This document shows, piece after piece, positions 36,401-46,515 of a stretch of DNA of 64,000 bases. A program made the translations under genes and the position numbers. The DNA comes from Oikopleura dioica (Eukaryota > Chordata > Appendicularia > Copelata > Oikopleuridae). How positions within the stretch are numbered: position 1 is the stretch's first letter; every line of letters begins with the position of its first letter. The stretch is taken from positions 9,928,501 to 9,992,500 of the forward strand of contig OU015568.1 in the NCBI GenBank assembly GCA_907165135.1, in the 5' to 3' direction. The notes under the pieces were generated by a model. The model was not told where the DNA came from. It searched no databases and worked only from the letters and a program-made list of their open reading frames with translations.

Positions 36401-37112
36401 ATAACCACATAGAGGTAGTCCAACACATGAAAAGCAAAGGTCACGTCAGCGTCAGATCTATTGACTTTGGCGTTGCCCGAGAACCGAGATTTCCCGGGCA
36501 ATGCCACGCGAAAGCAAGAATGCTTGAGTTTTGAACCAGCAATCTTGACTAAAATATGTATAAATTTTGTATTTTCTTCATTGTCTTGACGTTTAATACA
36601 GTTTTTTTCCTCTTTTGTGGACCCCAATTTTGTGGGCATTTTCTTCATTTTAAGGGGTTTATGTGGGACACTTTTGCAAAGATGATGTTCCACTTTTGTG
36701 GACATTTTCCCTGGTGAAAAAAATTTAGAGGTAAAAACAGCGTATTTTTTCAAAAATCCTTTGTTTTTTCTAAGACAATGATGGCTTTTGAGGATCATTT
36801 AACCGACTTTAGTAAAATAAATAAGAAAGAAAATGCGTTTCAAGGATGAAATTTGCTATTTTTACGTAGAAACTAATGGGACCGAAAAATTTTAAGCCTC
36901 TACGGTGGGACATTTTTTTTGAGACTCTTGCCCACTTTTGTGGACATTTTTGAGAAAATTTGGGACAAAAAATGTCCACAAAAGAGGAAAATAACTGTAT
37001 TTAAAAAAATTGCTTTCTGAAGGTTTGATCATTTGATTATTATAAACTTACATCGTAGAACATCATCTGCTACTGGCTCAACATCACAACCACCCTCATT
37101 TTTGCTAGACAT
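33494..37112 (-). CDS. Unrecognised 343-residue protein with a 2.1-kb intron
   Basis: Three minus-strand exons (37112-37052, 36548-36156, 34071-33494) join in phase to 343 residues. The first reads MSSKNEGGCDVEPVADDVLR. The second encodes a basic patch (GSKLKHSCFRVALPGKSRFSG) then a hydrophobic stretch (HVLDYLYVVILTLVSESLLTV). The third is mostly helical and polar, with coiled-coil potential near the end (ERLVQNTQKYEETKQIIQNN). There is no signal peptide. I do not recognise a family. The phase match between exons 2 and 3 supports one gene, but two separate genes are not excluded because the 2,084-nt intron is about 40 times the local norm. That intron contains a foldback element (34912-35856). 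The 503-nt first intron also has a hairpin repeat. Confidence 0.5.
34912..35856. mobile_element. Foldback/MITE-like element with ~175-bp inverted arms
   Basis: The segment beginning TTAAGGTTGGCCAA (34912) recurs in reverse complement ending at 35856, and the similarity runs inward for about 175 bp to GTGTGAC.TAT (near 35094 and 35685) at roughly 85-90% identity by eye. Shared words include CTTGATTTTAA and TGGAACACCATAC. The interior of about 0.6 kb has no transposase frame. It does contain GGCTCAGTGGTTAATCGC (35382-35399), which resembles a tRNA-type A box. It lies inside an intron. Target-site duplications are not clear, so the exact ends are uncertain. Confidence 0.7.
36935..36984. repeat. 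17-bp perfect inverted repeat in an intron
   Basis: CTTTTGTGGACATTTTT (36935-36951) is the exact reverse complement of 36968-36984. Diverged direct copies of the TTTTGTGGACATTTT word occur at about 36606-36720 in the same intron, suggesting remnants of a small repeat family. Confidence 0.7.
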
Positions 37113-37828
37113 TGCCCGGGCTAAAATTAGAAATTTTCTCTTTTAGATCTATTTGGGTCTGAGCTCGCGAGCGCGGAGCTCCGTTTATATGGAAGAAAAG
37201 GAAAATCGCGTGGCATTTCAAACACTCACAACCAATTACTAGCCTCGAGCAGAATAAGCGCAAATGCGCTAGTATTGATGCTTGTCAAAAAGGGATAAGA
37301 GGACTACTTGAAATTCAATAAAATTTTGATCAAGACCACTCCCGAATAAATAGTCATTTTTCCTAGAAAATCCCTTTTTACTAAAGAAAAAAGGGAAAGT
37401 TAGCAAATATTTGATAGCTTTGGGCGTAACATTGACTGGGCGTAGTACCCGGCGTACCATGTGAGTGACTATCAAAGAAGAACTCGACAAAGTTACTTCA
37501 AGAAAACAACTTGACCTCTAAAAAGGAAAGTTAAATGTGTTTGCACGTTTCACCTTTCATTATTTACATTAACACCTCATAATGTTTGATGATAATAGCA
37601 ACTTGCAAAAAATAATTACAAGCATAAAATTGGCCTAAGATTCTTTACAAAACCACTTTGCGTATTAAATACGCGGTAATTTTGACATGTTAGCTAGCTG
37701 TATTTATAAAGATGGTGGAGCAATTGAGAAAAGGCGCTATCGCGCTTACTCCTTAAAACAAGCAGACATATTGACTGTATTCAAAAATGAAGAACTAGTT
37801 GTTTTATAAGTTTCTTCAAAAATTCAAA
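37113..37828. other. Intergenic region
   Basis: Contains a TATAAA at 37705-37710 that could serve the small secreted peptide gene, and nothing else supportable. A 73-codon minus-strand frame at 37490-37269 has no features of a real gene. Confidence 0.4.
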
Positions 37829-37963
37829 ATGAAGTTTTTCATTTTTCTTTATTTCACAATTTTTTCTTTCGTCAAGGCCCAAATGTCTGAATCTTGGCTT
37901 CAGAAACTACTCAGAGATGCTGTCGAAACTTACTCAGGAATGATAGGAGACTATGCAGACTAA
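37829..37963 (+). CDS. Small secreted peptide (44 aa)
   Basis: A single-exon frame of 44 codons starts with a strong signal peptide (MKFFIFLYFTIFSFVKA), leaving a 27-residue peptide (QMSESWLQKLL ... GDYAD) that is amphipathic and cysteine-free. A TATA box about 120 nt upstream (37705-37710) supports transcription. There is no dibasic cleavage site, so it is not a typical neuropeptide precursor. It could also be the first exon of a larger gene read through to a stop, but no donor is apparent. Confidence 0.45.
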   Translation: MKFFIFLYFTIFSFVKAQMSESWLQKLLRDAVETYSGMIGDYAD

Positions 37964-38492
37964 AAATCATTGTACAAATATTTTTTATGATTTAATCAAT
38001 CTTATCTATTTGCTCAATTTAAGAGATGACGTCTAAGCAATTCATAAAATCTCAGTAAAGGGAAAATTTTATGAAGATAATCACTTGCTTATTTTTACGA
38101 TTGGCGGAAACACTAAAAACAGATCACATACCTATGAGTGTTGCCTTGATCGTTATGAATATCAATTCAAATCCGTAAATATATGAACATTAATTCTTAA
38201 ATGAATATGTTCCTAAATCATAGAAAGGCGTAGTTTATGAACGAAGACTGGGTGAAAAAATGGACCATCATTTTGGAGGTGAAAGAAGGAAACCCAAGTT
38301 AGCCCGTCTTATTTAACAGTCGTTTTTGAAAATAACTTCTAGCTCATCAGCGAAAAAGCCATGCACGCGTGTATCATGCTCTCATTATCTTCAACGCAGA
38401 TATCACTATCAAAATTGACGTGAATACAGTAACCATGACACCAAATGTCTTCAAGACTGTATTGCAATCGCATTCAGATATTGTCTTTTCAT
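37964..38492. other. Intergenic region
   Basis: AT-rich, with no coding signal on either strand before the 3' end of the vWA-like gene. Confidence 0.4.
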
Positions 38493-40418
38493 TTATTTAT
38501 CAGGTTCAGAAGGCTGCTGTATAAAAAATCCGCTTTCCCAAGTATAAAGTCCACTGGTTGTCTCCGTCGCGAATTTTGTCGAGTATGCAGCCGTGTTTTC
38601 AAATGTTTGACCGTTTATCGTCACTTTCGATGTAGGATCTTAATTGGTTCTGACAGCTCTATCAATATGTTATATGAAAAAATCAGTTTAGAAAAACTTT
38701 CAATAATCATTGTCGAAGTTTGAAACGCTGAAATAACTTTTACCTCTGCCGTGAGCTTTGAAAGCTTCTTCCTGTAGGTGAATATAGGATCGCTGGAAAA
38801 TACTCGATCGTTGAACAAAGGTTCCAGCTATTCCGCGCTGCGAACTATATAAATCTAAACAATTATTATCCTACAATTCCGTTGTTCTACTTTTACCTTT
38901 CCCTTTCCTAGTTAGGACTCCTCCTGAGATAAGTAGATCGCCATTTGGTTTTCTGTAGTTCAAGTCTATAGCACTACTGTGAGAGCCAGCTCGAAGCATC
39001 GGATAATCAGAGGGCAAGACGACACTATGAAAGAGCCTTGGGGAGTTCGGTTTCTTATATTTCGGGACAGCTGTTTCGCCGAAAAGCTGCACTGTTGGAA
39101 TCCAGCGCTTCTTCGCCTTGATCAAGTCTCGTCTGTCTCGAAGCAGAGGAATAGAATCGTTATAGTATGCTCCGTATCCAAAATATGCGAGTTTTTCTGG
39201 GTCTGGAGCGCAGAAACCAGCTTCAGTCTCTACGTTCCACGCAACAGTACTTTCTTCGAAATCAGTCAGATTCGCGGCGCCTTGATCAATTATTAGCTCT
39301 CTCATTTTCGCCTTTGGGCTGAAGCTTCTGTGGACCACAGTATAGTTGCTGAAGATTATCATATTTGAGAGACTGGCGATTCCATTTTGAAAGAAATACT
39401 CAGGCCTATGAATCGTCATGCCAGCAATAAGAACAGTATGAAAGGGCGGCAAATCTCCATGCGTTGATTCCAGTACTGGTAGAACTTCTGTAAGAGCTTC
39501 TGACATGCTCTCAACTGTGAGGGAACTTTTTGATTCTCGGATTGTATCGTAAATCTTTTGAATGTATTCTCTATCTGCCAGGGGTCCCATCACTTCGTCG
39601 ATGTCTTCTGCGCTCGTCAAAGTTGCATCAACCAGCATTCTAACGTTTTTGCCATAGAGAGCAACTGCCACGCGGAATTCGAAATCAAGAAGGAGTGACA
39701 TTCGCTTTTTATCGGATGAGTATACTGTCTTTTGATTTCAAAAATAAATGAGAAAATATATAACTTCCTAAAGCAAATTAAAAGCCTCCCTCGGGTGTTA
39801 TAGAATCCGCTCTATCCAAGCCTGAAATATAAGCTGATATACAAATAATGGCAGAGTGTCGGCAAATGACTTCCCATATTTATCCATGTAAACGATAGAC
39901 GCTACATCTACCAAAACGAAGAGAGATCTCTTCTCGCAAACTGTTAATAGGTTTAGCTTGTCGATCGCCTTTATGTTGAGTCTTGATAATGCGCCTTTAT
40001 TCGTCTATGATTTCATAGCATCAGCCGTATTAGTATTTTGAACTCATGCCTGGGTTACATCGAAGTTATGGAGAATATGCCCCTAAAATGCGTCAGTTAT
40101 AATTTCAAGGATTATATAAACCTGAGTTGTTCCCTTATTAAATGTCAGGTAGGCACGAAGCATGGTAATTGCGGACTCCTGTTTGACAGCATGGACCAGT
40201 TTATTTTGAGTTAAATCCCTCCAATCTTTAGAGCGGATTAGCAATCTTGTAAACTCACCTGAAACAAGTTTGCCTCGGAGACTAGGTAAGAATGACATAA
40301 CAAAGGGTCTAACCGTCAAGGGAAAGGTTGACAAGGGTCGGTAAGAAAAGCACGAAGGTTGACGCAAAATGACGCAAATCTTAGACTCGCGGGCTAATTT
40401 GTTTTCCCAAACATGCAT
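38493..40418 (-). CDS. von Willebrand factor A-like domain protein
   Basis: Five minus-strand exons (40418-40122, 39968-39822, 39728-38897, 38827-38744, 38638-38493) join in phase to 501 residues. A vWA-like core is suggested by a hydrophobic strand and loop (SLFVLVDVASIVYMDKYGKS), helix (LPLFVYQLIF), strand (FRVAVALYGKNV) and later helices (SMSEALTEVLPVLES). The MIDAS DxSxS motif is degenerate (DVASI), so metal binding is doubtful. After it come many Tyr/Pro-rich segments and a final SGLYTWESGFF motif. The intron 39821-39729 has a GC donor. The N-terminus lacks a signal peptide. A CTTCAG acceptor 5 nt before ATG 40418 suggests trans-splicing, but a missing upstream signal exon is possible. 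A 33-nt in-frame segment near 40225-40257 may be spliced out. Confidence 0.55.
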
Positions 40419-40709
40419 TCCCCTGAAGGAAGACGAATAACGTCAATTGCAGGTGATTATTTACGATAAAAAGGATGATTCTAGCCAGATAGACAATCAC
40501 AAAATTATTTTTAACGATAACTAATTGATTTACGTAGACTAAGAGAGTCACGATATGACTGAGTTCTTTGTAAAGACTGAGTAGTAGTTTAAATTGTAGA
40601 ATTTAGAAGTTTAATCATAAGATGAACGTCAAATGAAAGTGTCAGTTTCTCTTCAAAAGATATATTATCGGCTTGAATGACACAAAAGTCAAGTGCTTTT
40701 CAAGGCATT

Positions 40710-40841
40710 TTACGAATCCGTAACGACAAAGTCTCTGTCTTTCGTATGAATCCCCCTTGTAATTGGTGGTGCTGAGCATGCATTACAAGGTCCTTCTGCT
40801 TGAACATTTGAAAAAAGTATCAAGATTAAAAATTCTCGCAT
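40710..40841 (-). CDS. Small secreted peptide (43 aa)
   Basis: A 43-codon minus-strand frame begins with a signal peptide (MREFLILILFSNVQA). The mature 28 residues contain two cysteines in CNACSAP and a charged C-terminus (HTKDRDFVVTDS). The frame is open further upstream to another ATG at 40901 (MADTFSKYYESAV). I prefer the internal ATG because it makes a clean signal peptide. Like the peptide at 37829, it is a free-standing tiny secreted product beside the vWA-like gene. Confidence 0.4.
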   Translation of the reverse strand: MREFLILILFSNVQAEGPCNACSAPPITRGIHTKDRDFVVTDS

Positions 40842-41063
40842 TTTTGAGGAAGTTTTGATTGCAAAGACTGCGCTTTCGTAATATTTGCTAAATGTGTCAG
40901 CCATTTTTCCGAGCAACTATTTATTTTACAGGGGTGTTAGTACAGGCAAAGAATGGCGATAATTGAATAGATAAGCAGAAAACTTCATAACATAAGAAAA
41001 GGCGAAACAGAATTTTAGAGAATTAGCTTTTTCCGTTTTCGCTTTTGAGCTGTAGGCTTTGTG

Positions 41064-41345
41064 TTACTGCGATCCTTTTTTGATCTTCTCTTCCTTGATT
41101 TTCATGAAGGCTTTGAGCATTCGGAGGTTTTTCGCGACAAATTCAGGCGAGTACTTTTCCAGCACTTCCTTGTCGAACTTCATTTCGTCGTCGTAATTGG
41201 TCTTGATGCGGAACTTTCCGTCAGGAAGCTCTTCCACAGTGAATTCAAGAGTCTTTTCTTTGGCGAGGTTGAAAAACATCATTTTCAAAAAGTCAATTTT
41301 GATATTTTTATTGAGGGTTTGGATGATTTTTCTTGTTTCTCGCAT
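41064..41345 (-). CDS. Single-exon 93-aa basic protein, function unknown
   Basis: An intronless frame of 93 codons begins MRETRKIIQTLNKNIKIDF and ends KIKEEKIKKGSQ. It is rich in Lys and Glu, with two predicted strands in the middle (LEFTVEEL, KFRIKTNY) and helices at both ends, and resembles a small alpha/beta cytosolic protein. No family is recognised. A minus-strand TATAAAAT lies about 16 nt upstream, too close for a normal TATA-to-ATG distance unless the true start is the internal Met at codon 22. Confidence 0.5.
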   Translation of the reverse strand: MRETRKIIQTLNKNIKIDFLKMMFFNLAKEKTLEFTVEELPDGKFRIKTNYDDEMKFDKEVLEKYSPEFVAKNLRMLKAFMKIKEEKIKKGSQ

Positions 41346-41632
41346 GGTTAGAAAAGCTGATTTTATAGAGCGAGTGGCGCTACAAAGCTGGTGATAAGGA
41401 AGTCGACAGACCTCCCTCTGACTCCTACCTTTTCATCTCGCGCGGAATTTCGGACCGTTCTCATCGACCATGTGAGAATTCAATGTTTTTGGAATCAGTA
41501 TTTCTATCAAAGAAGCCAGGCGCCACTACGGATCTCGACTATCAGTAGGTCATTCTCACGATTTTGACGTCATGAACTCCTACTTTGGTTCATTTACATT
41601 AAAATGCTTGATTTGAATAACTTGAATTCAAT
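41346..41632. other. Short intergenic region
   Basis: No feature seen apart from the poly(A) signal of the adjacent glycosidase gene. Confidence 0.4.
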
Positions 41633-41638
41633 TTTATT
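41633..41638 (-). promoter_or_regulatory. Polyadenylation signal of the GH31 gene
   Basis: AATAAA on the minus strand, about 21 nt after the stop codon at 41659. Confidence 0.6.
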
Positions 41639-41658
41639 CGACAAGTAAATGCAGTAAA

Positions 41659-44453
41659 CTAGTCGACCAGCACCCAAAATGAAACTTCGTCAAGTTCAAT
41701 GTTCTGGGTCACATAAATTCCTCCTTGCAAAATCTCATTTGTGAAGTAATTCATCCAAATATTCGCTCTTCCGGGGAGATAAATTTGTCTCTGTCGTTGA
41801 TTTCGCTCTGTTATTGGTGCGACGAGGTACTTTTCGCCAATTATAAACTGCTGGTTCTCCCTATAAATTGCGGGGGATAGAATTTCACTTTCTGAAGCTA
41901 GATAAGATGTCTTTTACTAGGGTCATTATACTGGCAAATATTTTGCTTTTTTTGTAGAATCAAATGAGCCTTTCCGGAGCAATTGGTAAAATATCAGAGC
42001 CGTTGATCAATTTTCTCCAAATATCTTCGTAAATTGGAGCAATGACATCATGATGAAAATCCGTCCAGTACTTACAGATCCTTCTTGTTTCCTCGGATTC
42101 ATATTGCCAGGGTGCCAGAGAAAACTAATCACTTGACTATGATCATCAAACAAAAAAGGGTTGTCACTTCCAACCTTTCGGGATCCCGAATGTTTCGGGA
42201 TTTCCCGAATGTTTCGGGATTACTCCCGAATCTTTCGGGATTTCCCGAACCTTTCGGGATCGCCCGAATCTTTCGGGAGTTTTGTTGAGGATAACGTTAA
42301 AAAAAAGTGGCATAAGTGCCTAATTAAAGCATTTCACTAATCAAAAAGATAACTCTATCTGCCTTCGTCGAATTCGATGGTCTAAGAAGGCCAGACCTTT
42401 TATAAATGTTGAATTTGTAGTCAAAGAGAATGTGTGCGCTCCGCGCCTGTTTTATAGAGAACTTTATGAGATATAGATCTATTTTTTCGAGTTAATTTTC
42501 CGCCTCCATTTGCTTCAATAAAGATGTACTTTGACGTTAATGTTTGGCTTTAAATATTTTCTTGGACAAAAATTATTGAAAATCATCCCCGAAAGGTTCG
42601 AAGACAAAAAGGCCCTTTTTTACTGCGAACGTTTCGGGAAATCCCGAAACATTCGGGATCCCGAAAGGTTGGAAGATTCAACCCAAAAAAAGCACCTGTA
42701 TTGCTGGCATGAATGCAGTAAGCTCAATCCATCGAATGTAAAGTTCTTCTTCAGGGACATAAGTGCATCCAAAACACTCTTCATTCGCGTTTCCCCCAAC
42801 CATATCCGGCAGAATATAGTGATAACCCAGCAGGGAAGCGGTTATAAGATGTGGAATGAGACTTTGGAGTCCATTTTCGGTTCCCCAAACTGAGTCTTTG
42901 TCCATCATTCGCAACTAGAAAAACAAAACTTTCAAATATATGCTTACAGCTCTTACCCAAAGAGGATGGTGTTGGCCTGCCCAAGAAGATCTGATCTCAA
43001 CACTCTCATAAGAGCTTTTGCTGATGCTGTTTATGTAAGCTGATGTCCAGTCTACCGATCTTGAAACATTTCCGTTGGTAATAAAATCACTTGGCATGTA
43101 AGTCGTTTCTCCAGCGTCGAATTTGAACCCATCAAAATCATTACTCTCCATAAAGACTCGCAGATCAGAATGGAACGCATCAGAACATTCATCAGATGTA
43201 AAATCGACCATGCCACCAAGGCCATCCCACCATGGGATGATTTCGAAGACCTCACCATTTCTATCGATTCCTTTCACAAAGCAGTTATTATCGGAGAACT
43301 CGTCGAAATTAGTCGAAAAAATATTGATAAACGGTGTGATCCAAATGGTCACTCTGCTACCATATTCATGGATTCTACTGATCAGGTCGGTCATATTCGG
43401 AAATTTTTCTTTGTCGAAAGAATGATCGCTAAAACAAGTTTCAATAATTATCGAAAATGCATTGAAAATCTACCCGTAGTGCTCTTCGTAGCCATCATCA
43501 ATCTCAAAATTACTGGGCAAGTATCCGTTTGAAACAATATCCTCAAAATACTCCAGGAGTTTATCCTGAGTAATATTTCTTTTAAAAATTGCCCACGTAG
43601 AGAAAATCGGCTTGTAGAGAATTTCCATATCCGGAAGACCAACTGGGCGAGAAGTCTCCGCGAGAAAGTTTTTTTGCAATTCAATGGCGGTATCTTTGAT
43701 GGAGATTTTATAAAGAAGAGTTTCCATCGTTGGTCTTGGAGTTTTTCGAAGCTCAGAATTTTCGAAGTAGAAACTGAGGCAGAATTCATTTGCTTCTCGC
43801 ACTTTAACTTCATTGACGAGAGGAATGATTCGATCTGGGTCGACTGAGATCGAATACGAACCAACAGCTGATTGAGTTATCCAGTAAGGATGAAGAATAT
43901 TTCCATTTACTTCGCGCCACCGAGTGGTATCTTTGGGAGCAAAGGCGGCCTTGTGCATGATATCATATTCGGAAACTCCACCAGGCATGCTTTTATATGG
44001 TTAAAACGAATCTTAGAAAAAAACGAATAAGAATTCCTTTAGGATTACATTTTCGGTGCACGATCAAACTTGGTTAACCTTTTTGAATGATGTCGACCCT
44101 CCCCAAGTGTACGCATCGTGAGAAGGAATAAAACAATTCGTCACAATTGAATCTTCCCAAACTGCTTCTTTTTCTGATTTGAACTCGAAAGAAAAGTCGC
44201 TTTCTGACAGGCGGGTCACATGAGCAGATGATGTTCTAGTGCCATAAAGGTCAATGAAGGTGTAAGACGTCGTATTCCCATTCTGGACAATCTCAGGGTC
44301 AACGAACTGTTGAAAGTTTGTCAGGATCCTGAAGACACTGTTGTCCTTGTATCTTGCTTCAAATGTTATAAAATGGGTGACTGATTCAATCAGGTTGATT
44401 TCTGCTATCTCTTGTGATGATATCAGAGAGAAGAAATAAAAAAGAAAGATCAT
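41659..44453 (-). CDS. Glycoside hydrolase family 31 enzyme (MYORG-like alpha-galactosidase/glucosidase)
   Basis: A secretory-pathway GH31 retaining glycosidase closest in layout to MYORG. Six minus-strand exons (44453-44098, 43989-43474, 43428-42957, 42914-42696, 42124-41970, 41887-41659) close in phase to 648 residues. Motifs: [20 protein letters not shown], nucleophile Asp in [29 protein letters not shown], and [14 protein letters not shown] at the barrel end. A beta domain closes the protein. The ATG at 44453 makes a signal peptide ([14 protein letters not shown]). Alternatively, exon 44607-44475 (MSLFWGENWLLL) splices to 44410, making that stretch the pyrimidine tract of an intron. Intron 41969-41888 is best read as GC-AG. 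Intron 42695-42125 contains a MITE. Confidence 0.9.
42167..42675. mobile_element. MITE-like element with 43-bp perfect terminal inverted repeats
   Basis: Bases 42167-42209 are the exact reverse complement of 42633-42675. The arms are built of TTTCGGGAT/ATCCCGAA units, and the left arm is followed by four more partly palindromic copies (to about 42285), so the region can fold extensively. The interior is AT-rich with no transposase. It sits in an intron of the GH31 gene, making that intron 571 nt. No clear target duplication was found. Confidence 0.8.
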
Positions 44454-44800
44454 TTTTTAGAACTCAATACTTACCGGCTGCACTAAGAAATGCGATTGCA
44501 AATAGATTTGCATGGCAGTAAAAACGAGCAAAGATTAACTCCCTTGATTTTTCTGTCCCTACAAGCGGAATCAGCAATAACCAGTTTTCTCCCCAAAATA
44601 AGCTCATCAAATATGTTTTTATAAGAAATGGTAGGAATGTTTACGCGCCTTCATTTACCTCAGATGTTTGTCATTATCATTATCGTTTCCATCGATACCG
44701 AAATCTCAAGAAGAAAACAAAATGCATTTATTGGGCTAACCGGAACAAATTTAACTCACATTCAGAATTCTAAAGTCTGACTTTCAGACTCTATTTTAAC
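44454..44800. other. Region upstream of the GH31 gene
   Basis: Contains an alternative first exon for the GH31 gene (minus strand 44607-44475 with a GTAAGT donor), a minus-strand TATAAAAA near 44623-44616, and an octamer ATTTGCAT at 44506-44513. Confidence 0.4.
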
Positions 44801-46334
44801 CATGGAAAGAGTTTCAAAAACGAAATAAAAAGATTAAATTGAATATAAAAAGAGAACTCTCTAAAGCTGCTCCAATAGTTCCAGTTCAGGTTCCTCCTGA
44901 TCCTAATCAAATTCAGCCTCCAGCTCAACCTATTCAAGTCCAACCAGTCGTTCCTCCTGTTCAAGTTCAATCAGGAACTGTTCCTATTCAACCAGTTCCT
45001 GCACCGGCCCCTGTCCCTGTTCAGCAACCCCCGTATTACCAGCAGGTTATAAAAATGCTTATTTCTGGTCATTGATTTTATTGAAGCCTCAACTGGTTCA
45101 ACCGACTCCAACTCAGGCTCAACCAGGGCAAATACCGGTCACTGCTCAACCACCGCCGTATACTCCACAGGTGTGTTCAGTAAACCTAGAAGCTAGATTC
45201 TATCCTACAGTGAAACCCCAACTTAAGGCCACTTTTTGGATGACAGCTAATTTGAAAAGTGGCCTTAAGTTGGGTGATTCTCCAACTAAGTTGGATGACG
45301 CTAAAATTTTTCTATTTCTGGAGCAAGGGACTGAATCTGGCCTCGGAATCCTGTACACAGGAACAGGGATTTTATTTTTGGCCCATCTGCGAAACAGGAA
45401 ACAGGATAGGATAAAAAACACAGGAACAGGTCCTGTTTTATGTTTCACAGGCTTTGCAGGCCCGTAAACTCAAATTTCACGGTTTTAATTTTTCCTTGAT
45501 GAATCAAAATTTAGAATTTTTTTCTCGTTATTATCATGTCTACAGACAGTTACAACTATAAAAGCTTCTTTATAACACATTTGAAAGAAATTCCAAGAAA
45601 ATTTTTACGAAAAATATCTTATCCTTCCGATTTCTCGCCTGTTTTCCTGCGATTTACTTACGGTGAATAAAAATTGAAAAAATGTGGCCTAAAGTTGGAT
45701 TTTTTTTGGATGACAGATTTCGGGGGTTTTTCAAAAAAGTGGCCTTAAGTTGCTGGGCCTTAAGTTGGGGTTTCACTGTATTTATGTTTATAGCCTGCTC
45801 AAAATCAGAGTCAAGTTGCTCAATATCCCCCGCCAGCTCAACCAGCCCCTGGTGCTCCGCCACCAACAAATTACAACAACCAACAAACAACGCAGCAAAT
45901 AAATGTTCACCTTCCACCAGCGGCAGCTCCTGCTCCACCTCCAGTTGTGCCAGTATTAACTCAACCCGTCGGCTTTATGCAAGGACGATGGACAAGAAGC
46001 ATGGGAAGCGTTTGTTGCGATGGCAAAACATGCTATGCTATTTTGTAAGCCTAACTTTCATCAAAAATTCTAACGCGTAATTATAAGTTGCACGCCCTGT
46101 GCACGAGGAGAGTCCTCAGAAAAGATGGGAGGGGGCTACTGCTTTGGCTTCATTATGCAATTGTTCTGCCCCTGCATTTCATGCTGCATGCTCTGTGACG
46201 AGCGGAATCGAATTCGCGCAAGATATCACATCCCTGACACTGACTGCTGCTGCACTTGCTGCGCAGTTTGCTGGTGCGAGCCCTGTGTCCTGTCGCAACA
46301 TCTATATCAGCTGGAAGGTATCCGATTCTTCTGA
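44801..46334 (+). CDS. PLAC8-family Cys-rich protein with Pro/Gln-rich N-terminus
   Basis: PLAC8/cornifelin-type proteins are small Cys-rich membrane-associated proteins. The clear exons are 44867-45045, 45087-45170, 45794-46044 and 46088-46334. The N-terminal half is low-complexity Pro/Gln/Val (PVQVPPDPNQIQPPAQP, PPPAQPAPG). The C-terminal 110 residues show the PLAC8 pattern: GRWTRSMGSVCCDGKTCY, LFCPCISCCMLCDERNRIRARY, then DCCCTCCAVCWCEPCVLSQH. The start is uncertain. ATG 44801 reaches the next exon only through a GA-AG intron (44808-44866); otherwise the first exon has only TTG in frame. The 623-nt intron 45171-45793 is filled by a TA-flanked MITE. AATAAA is at 46354-46359. Confidence 0.75.
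45208..45778. mobile_element. Tc1/mariner-pogo-type MITE in an intron
   Basis: A 23-bp perfect terminal inverted repeat beginning CAGTGAAACCCCAACTTAAG is found at 45208-45230 and reversed at 45756-45778. Each end is flanked by TA (45206-45207, 45779-45780), the target duplication of the Tc1/mariner/pogo superfamily. The CAGTG start is typical of those elements. Sub-terminal copies of AACTTAAGGCCAC in both orientations add internal hairpins. There is no transposase, so it is non-autonomous. Length 571 bp. Confidence 0.88.
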
Positions 46335-46353
46335 CAATAATATAAATATTGTC

Positions 46354-46359
46354 AATAAA
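46354..46359 (+). promoter_or_regulatory. Polyadenylation signal of the PLAC8-family gene
   Basis: AATAAA, 20 nt after the stop. Confidence 0.6.
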
Positions 46360-46515
46360 CAAAGCGCTTTGAATTAGTATTTTTTTATTTTTTTTTTGTA
46401 CTTTTTAAATCTCTGAGGCAGTAAGAAATTATACAATCATAAGTAAGAAGGCAGTGCGATTGTTTTAAAATATAAACAGAAAGATATGGTATTTGCAGCC
46501 TTAATTTTACACAAT

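Noticed and set aside
44844-44851. TATAAAAA as a promoter of the PLAC8-family gene
   Set aside because: Transcription starting about 30 nt downstream would begin inside the first coding exon with no later suitable ATG.
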